This document shows, one piece after another, positions 51,700 to 60,475 of a DNA stretch of 64,000 bases. How positions within the stretch are numbered: the stretch's first letter is position 1; the number at the start of each line of letters is the position of its first letter. The DNA comes from Candidatus Gastranaerophilales bacterium. GTDB taxonomy: Bacteria > Cyanobacteriota > Vampirovibrionia > Gastranaerophilales > Gastranaerophilaceae. Under the pieces are notes generated by a model. The model was not told the DNA's origin. It made no database searches and worked only from the letters and a program-made list of their open reading frames with translations. Location of the stretch: contig CAJUJH010000001.1 in assembly GCA_910586855.1 (NCBI GenBank), positions 1,037,016 to 1,101,015 of the forward strand, given 5' to 3'. The translations under genes and the position numbers were made by a program.

Positions 51700-53118
51700 A
51701 TGTATAATCCTAAATCTAAAAATGCCGAAGAATTTATCTGCCATGACGAGGTTTTAGCTTCGCTTGAATATGCAGAAAAAAACAAAAATAATCTTGATAT
51801 TATAAATAAAATTTTAGAAAAAGCACGTCTTAAAAAAGGCTTAAGCCACCGTGAAGCGGCAGTTTTACTGGATTGCACCATACCTGAAAAGGTTGAAGAA
51901 ATTTTTGCTTTGGCACGCGAAATTAAGCAGGAATATTATGGTAACCGCATAGTGCTTTTTGCACCTCTATATCTTTCAAATTACTGTGTAAATGGCTGTG
52001 TATACTGTCCTTACCACCATATAAATAAACATATTCCTCGTGTAAAACTTACCCAAGAACAGATTAAGCGCGAAGTTGAAGCACTCCAGGATATGGGACA
52101 TAAACGTATTGCAATTGAATCCGGTGAAGATCCGGTAAATAACCCCATAGAGTATATTTTGGATTCTATTAAAACAATTTACAGTGTTAAACACAAAAAT
52201 GGCGCCATCCGTCGCGTAAATGTAAATATTGCAGCCACAACAGTTGAAAATTATAAAAAACTCCACGAGGCCGGAATCGGTACATATATACTGTTTCAAG
52301 AAACTTATAACAAAGAAACATATGAAAAACTTCATCCTACAGGCCCAAAACATAATTATAAATATCATACAGAAGCCATGGACAGAGCTATGGAAGCAGG
52401 TATTGATGATGTCAGCCTTGGTGTACTTTTTGGCTTAGAATTATACCGTTACGAGTTTGCGGCTCTTTTAATGCACGCAGAACACTTAGAGGCTGTCTAC
52501 GGTGTAGGACCACATGCCATCAGCGTTCCAAGAATTAAAAAAGCAGATGACATTGACCCGTCTGCATTTGATAATGGCATTGATGATGATACTTTTGCAA
52601 AAATTACCGCATGTATTAGAATTGCAGTTCCATATACCGGAATGATAATTTCCACAAGAGAATCTGCTGAATGCCGTGCAAGATTACTAAAATTAGGTGT
52701 TTCGCAAATTAGTGGCGGTTCTAAGACAAGTGTAGGCGGATATTTTAATCCGGCACCTGAAGATGAAAATTCAGCTCAGTTTGATGTTTCAGATAGACGC
52801 CCGCTGGATGATGTTATAAAATGGCTCATAGAACTTGGATATTTACCCAGTTTTTGCACCTCCTGCTATCGTCAAGGAAGAACTGGAGACAGATTTATGG
52901 AAATTTGCAAAAGTCAGCAAATCCACAATTACTGCCAGCCAAATGCAGTTATGACACTAAAAGAGTATTTAGAGGATTACGCTTCACCTGTTACAAAAGC
53001 AGTCGGCGAAAAGCTTTTGCCTATTGAAATTGCAAAAATTAAAGATGATAAAATCCGCACAATTGTTGAAGAAAATTTAATTAAAATTCATAATGGCGAG
53101 CGCGATTTTAAATTTTAG
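51700..53118 (+). CDS. hydG: [FeFe]-hydrogenase maturase, tyrosine lyase
   Basis: The 472-residue radical-SAM protein has the catalytic cluster cysteines C96-x3-C100-x2-C103 and the diagnostic C-terminal C386-x2-C389-x22-C412 that binds the second (dangler) cluster. HydG cleaves tyrosine to p-cresol, giving CO and cyanide for the H-cluster of [FeFe]-hydrogenase. The related ThiH lacks the C-terminal motif. HydE, HydF and the hydrogenase are not in the window. Its presence means the organism can probably make or use H2. Start chosen at the first ATG, with a GAGGAG-like site upstream. Confidence 0.95.
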   Translation: MYNPKSKNAEEFICHDEVLASLEYAEKNKNNLDIINKILEKARLKKGLSHREAAVLLDCTIPEKVEEIFALAREIKQEYYGNRIVLFAPLYLSNYCVNGCVYCPYHHINKHIPRVKLTQEQIKREVEALQDMGHKRIAIESGEDPVNNPIEYILDSIKTIYSVKHKNGAIRRVNVNIAATTVENYKKLHEAGIGTYILFQETYNKETYEKLHPTGPKHNYKYHTEAMDRAMEAGIDDVSLGVLFGLELYRYEFAALLMHAEHLEAVYGVGPHAISVPRIKKADDIDPSAFDNGIDDDTFAKITACIRIAVPYTGMIISTRESAECRARLLKLGVSQISGGSKTSVGGYFNPAPEDENSAQFDVSDRRPLDDVIKWLIELGYLPSFCTSCYRQGRTGDRFMEICKSQQIHNYCQPNAVMTLKEYLEDYASPVTKAVGEKLLPIEIAKIKDDKIRTIVEENLIKIHNGERDFKF

Positions 53119-53139
53119 AGTAAAAAATTATATTTAAAA

Positions 53140-54162
53140 TTATTCATTGAAACTATTTGAAAGCTCTATAAAATCATTTAAAATTTTAAGCGCATTACCA
53201 CTATCCACTGCTTTTCTGGCAAGTTCAACTCCATCTTTTATATTTGCAGTCTTCCTTGTAATGTAAATCAGCAAAGCTGCATTAAGTATGGCTATATCGA
53301 GTTTAGCTCCTTTTTCTTTTCCACTGAATAAATTTAAAATTATTTGACCGTTGTCTTTAGGTGTACCACCCTGAATATCGGCTAAAACAGCGCGCTTTAA
53401 TCCAAAATCTTCAGGTTTTATGGTGTATGTTGTAATTTTAGAATTTCTAATTTCGGAAATTATGGTCTCATCTGTAATTGTAGCCTCATCTAATCCATCG
53501 GCACCGTGGATTGTCATTCCATCAGTAATTGAAAGATTTTTAAGAACGTATGCAAGAGGTTCGGTTAATTTTTTATCATAAACTCCGATTAATTGCATTT
53601 TGGCTCTTGCAGGATTAACCAAAGGACCCAATATATTAAAAACAGTTCTTGTACCAATTTTTTGTCTGACATTTGCAACATGCCTCATGCAAGGATTGTA
53701 ATTTTGCGCAAAAAGAAAACAAATACCAATTTTTCTTAAAATCTGCAAGGTATTCTCCGGCTTTAAATTTATATTAGCACCAAGTGATTCTAAAACATCG
53801 GCTGCCCCCGATTTACTTGAAGCAGAGCGATTTCCATGCTTTGTAACATTGCATCCGGCAGCAGCAGCAATAAAAGCAGCAGCAGTTGAAATATTAAAAG
53901 TGCCGCAGCAATCACCCCCTGTGCCAACAATATCAATGGCATCTTGCACATCTAAATTAAACGGCACACTTTTATTTTTTATTGTTTGTGCAGCAGCAGT
54001 AATTTCTTCGACAGTCTCACCTTTTATCCTTAGTGCAGTTAAAAATGCAGCCATTTGAATATCAGACACCTTTCCTTCTGTCATTAGGTCAATAACATCC
54101 TTAACTTCACTGAATTTTAAATCTGTACCGTTTATGAGTTTGACAATTATATTGGTAATCAT
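53140..54162 (-). CDS. trpD: Anthranilate phosphoribosyltransferase
   Basis: The 340-residue protein has the family's G-T-G-G-D motif (in D-I-V-G-T-G-G-D), 'KHGNRSASSKSGAADVLE', and G-x-R-T-V-F-N-I-L-G-P-L-x-N-P. It joins PRPP to anthranilate in tryptophan synthesis. The gene stands alone, convergent with hydG (about 20 bases between), and no other trp genes are visible. Confidence 0.95.
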   Translation of the reverse strand: MITNIIVKLINGTDLKFSEVKDVIDLMTEGKVSDIQMAAFLTALRIKGETVEEITAAAQTIKNKSVPFNLDVQDAIDIVGTGGDCCGTFNISTAAAFIAAAAGCNVTKHGNRSASSKSGAADVLESLGANINLKPENTLQILRKIGICFLFAQNYNPCMRHVANVRQKIGTRTVFNILGPLVNPARAKMQLIGVYDKKLTEPLAYVLKNLSITDGMTIHGADGLDEATITDETIISEIRNSKITTYTIKPEDFGLKRAVLADIQGGTPKDNGQIILNLFSGKEKGAKLDIAILNAALLIYITRKTANIKDGVELARKAVDSGNALKILNDFIELSNSFNE

Positions 54163-54264
54163 TTTAATAGCTCTCTAGCATATACATTTTAATGTAAAAT
54201 ATCTTAAAATTAACCAATAAATTATACATTAAAAAATTTTTATGTTCACCAAAAAGATTTGTAA

Positions 54265-54270
54265 TATAAT
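54265..54270 (+). promoter_or_regulatory. -10 box of tRNA-Thr promoter
   Basis: A consensus TATAAT lies 11 bases upstream of tRNA-Thr. The best -35 candidate (TTCACC, 54245-54250) is too close at 14 bases, so only the -10 is supported. Confidence 0.4.
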
Positions 54271-54281
54271 ATCTGCTGTAA

Positions 54282-54354
54282 GCCGATATAGCTCAGCTGG
54301 TAGAGCGGCTCATTCGTAATGAGTAGGTCAAGGGTTCAAGTCCCTTTATCGGCT
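54282..54354 (+). tRNA. tRNA-Thr (anticodon CGT)
   Basis: A 73-base cloverleaf: acceptor GCCGATA/TATCGGC, anticodon stem GCTCA/TGAGT around loop TTCGTAA with CGT at 34-36, T arm AAGGG-TTCAAGT-CCCTT, discriminator T. CCA is not encoded. Confidence 0.93.
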
Positions 54355-54507
54355 TATTTTAGTATCAAATTTTAATAATTAAAATTATATTAGCTGAATA
54401 AATAACCATATTGAGTATTAAATTTTATTTCAAAAATGTTAAATTTAATTGAAGAAGTTTTTGTGTTAAATTTATTTTTGAAAATATTTTGATAAAGGAA
54501 TTTTCAA

Positions 54508-55692
54508 ATGAAATTTAAAGAGATTGAGGAAAACATTTATTATTGCGGGCTTAATGATACCGACAGAATTATTTTTGACGAATTAATTCCATTAGAACAT
54601 GGGACTACTTATAATTCTTATTTAATTAAAGGCAGTGAAAAAACTGCAATAATAGATACAATGTATCCTCCATTTTGTGAAGAATATCTTAAAAATTTTG
54701 ATGAAAACAATGTAAAAAATGTGGATTACATAATAGCAAATCATGGCGAACAAGACCATTCGGGTTCTATTCCGGCACTTTTGGATAAATTTCCAAATGC
54801 AAAAGTTGTAACAAATGCAGTTTGCAAAAATAATATAAAAGAAATGCTTCTTGTAGATGAAAATAAATTTATAACAGTAAAGGATGGTGACACCTTATCC
54901 TTAGGAGACAAAACGCTTAAATTTATAATGGCACCTGGGGTACATTGGCCAGACACAATGTTTACACATCTGCTTGAAAATAATTTTCTTTTTACATGCG
55001 ATTTCCTTGGGGCACATCTGCCTTTTGAAAATTTATATTCTAAAAATGATGATGAACTGGTTAGCTCCGCTAAGCGCTACTATGCAGAAATCATGATGCC
55101 ATTTCGCACTATGTGTAAAAAATATGTTGGCATGATTAATGAATTAAATCCTAAAATGGTGCTGCCAAGTCATGGTCCCTTGCACAATAAACCCGAATTT
55201 ATTTTAAATCTGTATAAGGACTGGACGGCTGATGAACCTAAAAATCTTGTGTTAATTCCTTATGTTTCAATGTACAAAAGCGTAGAAGAAATGGTTATAT
55301 GCCTAAAAAATAAACTTGAAGCCAAAGGCATTAAAACAATATGTTTTGATGTTATAGAGGATGATTTAGGCGATATTGCCATGAATATGGTAGATGCTGC
55401 AACAATCATACTTGGGGCATCAATGGTGCTTGCAAGTCCTCATCCTGCAATTGCAAATGTTGCATATATCGCAAACCTTTTAAGACCAAAAGCAAGATTC
55501 GCTTCATTTGTTGGCTCATATGGCTGGGGCGGCAATTTATTTGGCAAATTGGGAGAAATGCTATCAGGATTAAAGGTTCAGGTAATTGAGCCAATTTTAG
55601 TTAAAGGCAAACTAAAAGAAGCTGATTATAAACTTTTAGATGATATGGCGCAAGCTATTTATGATTCACACAAAGAAGCAGGGTTGGTTTAA
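54508..55692 (+). CDS. Flavodiiron protein (FprA-type A flavoprotein)
   Basis: The 394-residue protein has a metallo-beta-lactamase-like diiron domain with H79-x-E81-x-D83-H84, a later His in P-G-V-H-W-P-D, an Asp in T-C-D-F-L-G, and a His in P-S-H-G-P, then a flavodoxin domain (about 250-394). It lacks a C-terminal rubredoxin, so it is the short class A form that reduces O2 to water or NO to N2O with electrons from rubredoxin or F420. This is a typical oxygen-protection enzyme of anaerobes. Single gene after tRNA-Thr. Confidence 0.92.
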   Translation: MKFKEIEENIYYCGLNDTDRIIFDELIPLEHGTTYNSYLIKGSEKTAIIDTMYPPFCEEYLKNFDENNVKNVDYIIANHGEQDHSGSIPALLDKFPNAKVVTNAVCKNNIKEMLLVDENKFITVKDGDTLSLGDKTLKFIMAPGVHWPDTMFTHLLENNFLFTCDFLGAHLPFENLYSKNDDELVSSAKRYYAEIMMPFRTMCKKYVGMINELNPKMVLPSHGPLHNKPEFILNLYKDWTADEPKNLVLIPYVSMYKSVEEMVICLKNKLEAKGIKTICFDVIEDDLGDIAMNMVDAATIILGASMVLASPHPAIANVAYIANLLRPKARFASFVGSYGWGGNLFGKLGEMLSGLKVQVIEPILVKGKLKEADYKLLDDMAQAIYDSHKEAGLV

Positions 55693-55755
55693 TCCACCCT
55701 GTTTCTAAAATCCACACCCCCTCTAAAGGAAGTAAAAATTAGGTTTTAACTATAT

Positions 55756-55790
55756 TTTTACAAAAATTTACAAATTTTTACAATTTGCAA
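55756..55790 (+). promoter_or_regulatory. Phased TTTTACAA repeats upstream of the GT5-like gene
   Basis: TACAA occurs at 55759, 55769 and 55779, a strict 10-base period, each preceded by T or A runs; TGCAA at 55786 ends the array. One helical turn between copies suggests an operator or bent DNA. The reverse complement TTGTAA recurs before the gene at 61893. Confidence 0.35.
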
Positions 55791-55871
55791 TAGCAATAAA
55801 TATTTTTTACATGTTTTATTATAGTTGCAAATACATAAATTGTGTTAGTTAGTGTTGTTAGGTAATATATT

Positions 55872-58868
55872 ATGAGAATTAGTGCAATCCAAAGCCATAT
55901 TGGCAATTCTGTGCAGAAAAATATGCCTCTGCAGAGAACTCATGGTACTTCCGGAGTATCTTCATCTATTTCAGCTTCAAAGGCTAATGCGCCATATAGC
56001 GTTCTATCGTTTAGTGGAGCAAAAAACAAGCTTCATGTTGCTCATTATATGGCCGAAATTCCACCATTCATGAGCATGGGCGGTGTTGCTACCGTTGCTG
56101 ATGATTATAAAAACATGAATGACTGGATGAAAGAAATATTGCAAAAACAGGGTAAACCTACAGAAGGCATTAAGGTTTCCATGTTTATGCCGTACTACAA
56201 TGGACAAAAAATAGCAAATGCCGCTGGTGAATTAACTGGTGAAGTTAAAGTCAGAACGCTCTCTGACGGTACTCCAATATATATCCATGCTAATGATGTC
56301 AAAACTCTTGGAAGTGCAGATAAAGCAATTGCAGAAGGTAAATATTTCAAGCTTGAACAAATTGGTGACTCTAAAACTATTGAGTGGAACGGAGCTACAA
56401 CACCAACAACTCTTTATAGAGTTTTACCGGGTTCTCAGCAGCCTAAGCCTAATGCTGGGCGTCTAAAATCCGATGTTGATTTCTACATGGTATTTTCAAA
56501 TGAAACCGCCTCAATGGATGTAGCATATGCTAATGGCGGTTACGCCAGCTATCAAAAAGGTACTCTGGCCGATATGACAACCAGCAAGGGTATTAAAGGT
56601 AACTCATATGCACAGAATAACAAAGCCTTTACTGAATTATTACCTTCTACCGAAAAATTAGGTTTTAATCCGGAGACCGTTATTGTATCAGATGCTCAAT
56701 GCTGCTATACACCTGAATATATGGCGCAAAAACAACTTGCAAATGCAAGTGGAGGCTACTATGACGGTTTAAAACTTTCTGCAGTTTTCCATAATATGGC
56801 TGATGGATACACAGAAAATCAGTCTGCTGCACAAATGTTTGCCAACTTTGCAAGCAATGAGGAAAAGAAGGCTGTTTTATCTGATCCAAAATACATAACA
56901 GCTTTAAAAGAAAATAAAACTGAAGAATATTTCCAACAATTTTTTAAACCCATTGTTGCTCATTCATCTATAGATGCAAAAGAAACAAGAATCACGCCAA
57001 ATATGATTCCATTATATTATGTTAAGGATGAGAATGGAAACTTTGTAAGCACGGTAAGAACTGTTTCTTGCGGATACGCACAATCAATTGCTGAAAATTC
57101 AAGTGTATCTCCATTCTTACATGGTCCTTGGAAAGATTTAATGGCTCAAGGTAAAGTTGGCGGTATATTAAATGGTTTCGACAAACCTAATGACCGTTGG
57201 GATAAAGATTTTCCAGGCTTTGTCGGTGAATTTAACAAAAACTACGGCAGAGATGCTAATGGCAATCTTGTTGAAGTTGAAGACCCAGCTAAAGCAGTAT
57301 TTAAACGTTTAAAACCATTCTTACCTAATGATAACGGCGAACTCACTTATGAAGCCATGCGTGAAACCAAAAGAGAAAATAAAATAAGTCTTTTGGAAAG
57401 ATTCACTCAACCCCTAAAAGAAGGTGAAGACTTCCTTGTAACGGGTAATAAATCAAAAACCTGCGATGTTATTGGAAATATCGATAAAAAGTACGTCGAA
57501 ATGCTTAAAAAAGGCGACAATATTCCCGTATTTGTTTCATGGGGACGCGGCGATAAACAAAAAGGTTATCCTATAACAATAAAAGCATTTTCAAAATTTG
57601 CCCAAACGGAAGCTGGTAAAAATGCTGTTTTAATTATGGGCGGTCAACTTGACGATAAAAATCCCGAAAAAGACATAATTAAAACTGTTATGGAAAGAGA
57701 ATTGAACAGCAAAGGTTTAGGAGGTCGTTTTGCTTTCATTGACGGTTTTGCTCCGGGTTATCCTATGGCAAGTGCAGCTGATGCTTCAATATTACCATCA
57801 ACTTTTGCACCGTGCGAGCTTACTGACTTAGAGTCTGCAAGATATTTATCAACCCCAATTGTAACAAATACACAGGGTATGATGCAGAAAAATTTTGACC
57901 CAAGAAATGCGGATGAAGCAGCAATAGCTAATGCATACAAAACAATGCATGAATTTTGTATTCCAGACCCTGAAATACAAAAAATTATAGAAGCCTACGG
58001 TAACGATAATAAAACCCTTCAAGCTGAAATTGCAAAAGCATATCCGCGTGTAGAAGAAGAAACATTCAACGACTTTGGAAAATGGTATAAGAAAAGAGTT
58101 GATGAATTTAAGCGTCCTCTGCTTGATTACAGTTATGAAGGCGGAAAAATCCCTGCCGATATTGATGAAATTGCATTGCAAAAATTTAAAAATGATGCTG
58201 CATATGAGCGCTTAATTACAAGGTTAAAAGAAAATATCCTTGCTGACGAAGTTTGCGCTGCAATGAAAGCAAAAATCGATGGCATTGGTACTGAAATTGA
58301 TAAGACAATATTTAAAAACCAAATGGCACAGGATACAAGCTGGATTAGCAATAATGCTCTTCGTTCCCAACTTGATAATATTGCAAAATCAAGTGCTGAA
58401 ATGTATTATTCTACAATGGTTGACACTGCACCAGGTAAAGTAAAATCTGCAGCATATGTATTTGACCCGGCAGTTTATGAACGTGCAAAAGAAACCGTAA
58501 AGGATAGCTCAACAAGCTTTATGGGTAAGTTAAAAGAGTTTGCAAGCGGCAATAAAAAAGCTCTGATGATAACTGGTGCAATTACAGCAGCGGGAACAAT
58601 TGCAGCAAGCATAATTCACAGTAACAATAAAAAAGCTAAAGCTGCTCAAACCCAAACTAAACCTGTTACTGCACCCAATCAGCAAACATCTGCTCCGACA
58701 TTGCAAGCACCGCCGCCTGCACCAAATGCTATTCCAATCCAATCAACACCGACTGTACAGCAGATTGCTCAGCCATTAGGCACCACTCAGGCTGCAGTAT
58801 CTAATGAATCAGGAAAAATTGATTTATCTAATAATAAATTCGCAGCTTGTTTTAATAAAATAGCATAA
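55872..58868 (+). CDS. Divergent GT5 glycogen/starch-synthase-like protein with membrane tail
   Basis: The 998-residue protein has a starch-synthase catalytic fold from about 52 to 720: 'HYMAEIPPFMSMGGVATVAD' in place of the K-T-G-G-L-G-D-V start, and 'GRGDKQKGYPITIKAF' and T-F-A-P-C-E-L-T-D-L-E (644-654) in the C-terminal domain. Two hallmarks differ: the Lys of K-x-G-G-L is Ser, and the first Glu of the E-P-C-G-L motif is Ala. The first 50 residues carry M-R-I-S-A-I-Q and V-L-S-F-S-G-A-K-N-K (44-53). A membrane helix (about 897-915) and Pro/Gln/Ala tail end it. Activity may be altered or lost. Confidence 0.75.
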   Translation: MRISAIQSHIGNSVQKNMPLQRTHGTSGVSSSISASKANAPYSVLSFSGAKNKLHVAHYMAEIPPFMSMGGVATVADDYKNMNDWMKEILQKQGKPTEGIKVSMFMPYYNGQKIANAAGELTGEVKVRTLSDGTPIYIHANDVKTLGSADKAIAEGKYFKLEQIGDSKTIEWNGATTPTTLYRVLPGSQQPKPNAGRLKSDVDFYMVFSNETASMDVAYANGGYASYQKGTLADMTTSKGIKGNSYAQNNKAFTELLPSTEKLGFNPETVIVSDAQCCYTPEYMAQKQLANASGGYYDGLKLSAVFHNMADGYTENQSAAQMFANFASNEEKKAVLSDPKYITALKENKTEEYFQQFFKPIVAHSSIDAKETRITPNMIPLYYVKDENGNFVSTVRTVSCGYAQSIAENSSVSPFLHGPWKDLMAQGKVGGILNGFDKPNDRWDKDFPGFVGEFNKNYGRDANGNLVEVEDPAKAVFKRLKPFLPNDNGELTYEAMRETKRENKISLLERFTQPLKEGEDFLVTGNKSKTCDVIGNIDKKYVEMLKKGDNIPVFVSWGRGDKQKGYPITIKAFSKFAQTEAGKNAVLIMGGQLDDKNPEKDIIKTVMERELNSKGLGGRFAFIDGFAPGYPMASAADASILPSTFAPCELTDLESARYLSTPIVTNTQGMMQKNFDPRNADEAAIANAYKTMHEFCIPDPEIQKIIEAYGNDNKTLQAEIAKAYPRVEEETFNDFGKWYKKRVDEFKRPLLDYSYEGGKIPADIDEIALQKFKNDAAYERLITRLKENILADEVCAAMKAKIDGIGTEIDKTIFKNQMAQDTSWISNNALRSQLDNIAKSSAEMYYSTMVDTAPGKVKSAAYVFDPAVYERAKETVKDSSTSFMGKLKEFASGNKKALMITGAITAAGTIAASIIHSNNKKAKAAQTQTKPVTAPNQQTSAPTLQAPPPAPNAIPIQSTPTVQQIAQPLGTTQAAVSNESGKIDLSNNKFAACFNKIA

Positions 58869-58886
58869 AATCAACTGTTTTAATAA

Positions 58887-58923
58887 CAAAACACCTATTA
58901 AATGCAATATTACAGGTGTTTTG
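58887..58923 (+). terminator. Terminator after the GT5-like gene
   Basis: CAAAACACCT (58887-58896) and AGGTGTTTTG (58914-58923) form a perfect 10-bp stem, 18 bases after the stop. Confidence 0.75.
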
Positions 58924-58976
58924 CTATATATAAATAACTAAAATATCAACTTACACATATGCAAACAAAAATCGGC

Positions 58977-59110
58977 GCGGCATAAGTAAGATATGCCGCT
59001 TATCAGAATATTGTATTACGATTAAACAACTTTTCTACAGGACGCTGATTTTGTAACCGATTTTTTGCATTAATAAAAATGCAAAAATAGCACAATTTTA
59101 GTGCTATTTT
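58977..59110. other. Cluster of hairpins between convergent genes
   Basis: The 450-base gap holds no gene. GCGGCATA/TATGCCGC (58977-58999, loop 7) and AAAATAGCAC/GTGCTATTTT (59084-59110, loop 7) are strong stems. A competing stem of T5GCATT with AATGCA5 (about 59062-59087) overlaps the second. The second has a T-rich 3' arm and may be a terminator of a small RNA or of either gene. Confidence 0.4.
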
Positions 59111-59185
59111 AATTGTAACCTTTAAAATTATTATAATATTTTTTTATTATTTTGCCAAACAAGATTTTATAATTATATGTATTAT

Positions 59186-59276
59186 TATCAATATATTTCT
59201 ATAAGATATATAATGATAATTTTTTAGTATTAACAAAAAATTTTATCAATACAAATCTATTAGAAATATATTGATA
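59186..59276. repeat. 16-bp perfect inverted repeat
   Basis: TATCAATATATTTCTA (59186-59201) and TAGAAATATATTGATA (59261-59276) are exact reverse complements, 59 bases apart. The intervening DNA has a second partial copy (TTTTATCAATA). It lies 40 bases after the leftward regulator gene's stop. Confidence 0.6.
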
Positions 59277-59315
59277 AAATTTTAAGTAAAATTATTTTAT
59301 AATTATAATTTTTAA

Positions 59316-60017
59316 TTACACTAAACCTTCTTTAATTGCTTTAACTGCAGCCTGTGTTCTATCATCCACAAGCAGTTTTTGAATTATATTGCACACATGC
59401 GCTTTTGATGTATGCTCGCTAATATTAAGGATTTTAGCAATTTCCAGGTTTGATTTTCCATCCACAACGAGTTTTAAAACCTCATATTCTCTTTCTGTTA
59501 AATTAGAATGTTGAGCTTTGAAATTTGCTCTGCTGTATGTTTTCTGAGGAATTACCCCGCCAGTTTGCGTGTTTCTCAAAATAGTAACAGCTTTTGGGTC
59601 TATCCAGATTGCACCTTCGTTAATGGTTCTCACAATCATTACAAGTGTTTCACTGTTTATATCCTTCAATACATAAGCATTAACACCCGCCTTGAGTGAT
59701 TCTGTAACATCTGAATCTTTAATATGTGAAGTTAAAATAATAACTTTAGTACTGAGACTTTCATCTGAAATTCGCTTAACTACATCTATACCCGTTATAT
59801 CTCCTAAAACCAAATCTAAAATCGCAACATCAGGGTGTTGTGCTTTTATTTTTTCAACAGCATCCTTTCCATTTTCAGCCTCAGATACTACAGCCATATC
59901 ATCAAATTTTGTAAAAAGACTTTTTAAGCCTACACGAATCAATTTATGGTCATCTGCTAAAAGAATCCTTATTTTTGATTTTACATCCTGTGTTTTATCT
60001 TGTATGGCGTTATACAT
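59316..60017 (-). CDS. Response regulator, NarL/FixJ type
   Basis: The 233-residue protein has an N-terminal extension of about 15 residues, a receiver domain with D22-D23 and phospho-acceptor D68 (V-A-I-L-D-L-V-L-G), and a LuxR HTH ending 'LLVDDRTQAAVKAIKEGL'. No kinase is adjacent. It is divergent from the FAD oxidoreductase gene across a 458-base AT-rich gap. Closest local relatives are at 21295 and 39636. Confidence 0.9.
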   Translation of the reverse strand: MYNAIQDKTQDVKSKIRILLADDHKLIRVGLKSLFTKFDDMAVVSEAENGKDAVEKIKAQHPDVAILDLVLGDITGIDVVKRISDESLSTKVIILTSHIKDSDVTESLKAGVNAYVLKDINSETLVMIVRTINEGAIWIDPKAVTILRNTQTGGVIPQKTYSRANFKAQHSNLTEREYEVLKLVVDGKSNLEIAKILNISEHTSKAHVCNIIQKLLVDDRTQAAVKAIKEGLV

Positions 60018-60475
60018 TTTATCTCCAAAATTTCCTGTTTAATTTTATATTCAGTGTAGTAAAAGGAAGCTTTGAGTTCATTATACAAGGGGTCTTAAAA
60101 GGCATATATTATTAAAAGAGAATAAAGTTTAATTTGAATATGAATAAAGTTTCTATAAATACAAAATCTAAGCCATTTTAAGAGCTTTAAAATATATTAA
60201 ATATAATTTTATACAATTTGCTATATTTTAAAAGCATATTACATAATATACATTATAGATACATAACTAATAGTAGTATAAACAGGGTAAAAGCCAACAA
60301 AAACAATACTGCTACTAAATAACACTATTTGCATTTTTTTAAATTAGATAAAATATGATAATAGTATTGTTATATTTTATATTAATATCACCAAACTCAT
60401 ATAAAAATTTAATTAAATTTATAACATTTTTAAAAACTTCGGGCAGAATTTTAAATTTAAGGTAAAATTATTACC
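60018..60475. other. AT-rich divergent intergenic region
   Basis: I see no gene here. It must hold the promoters of the leftward regulator and the rightward FAD protein. A 9-bp inverted repeat AACAATACT/AGTATTGTT (60303-60311, 60364-60372) could be a regulator site; otherwise only A/T runs are visible. Confidence 0.3.

Noticed and set aside
51976..52368. 130-codon open frame antisense to hydG
   Set aside because: Fully inside hydG, whose motifs are intact; shadow.
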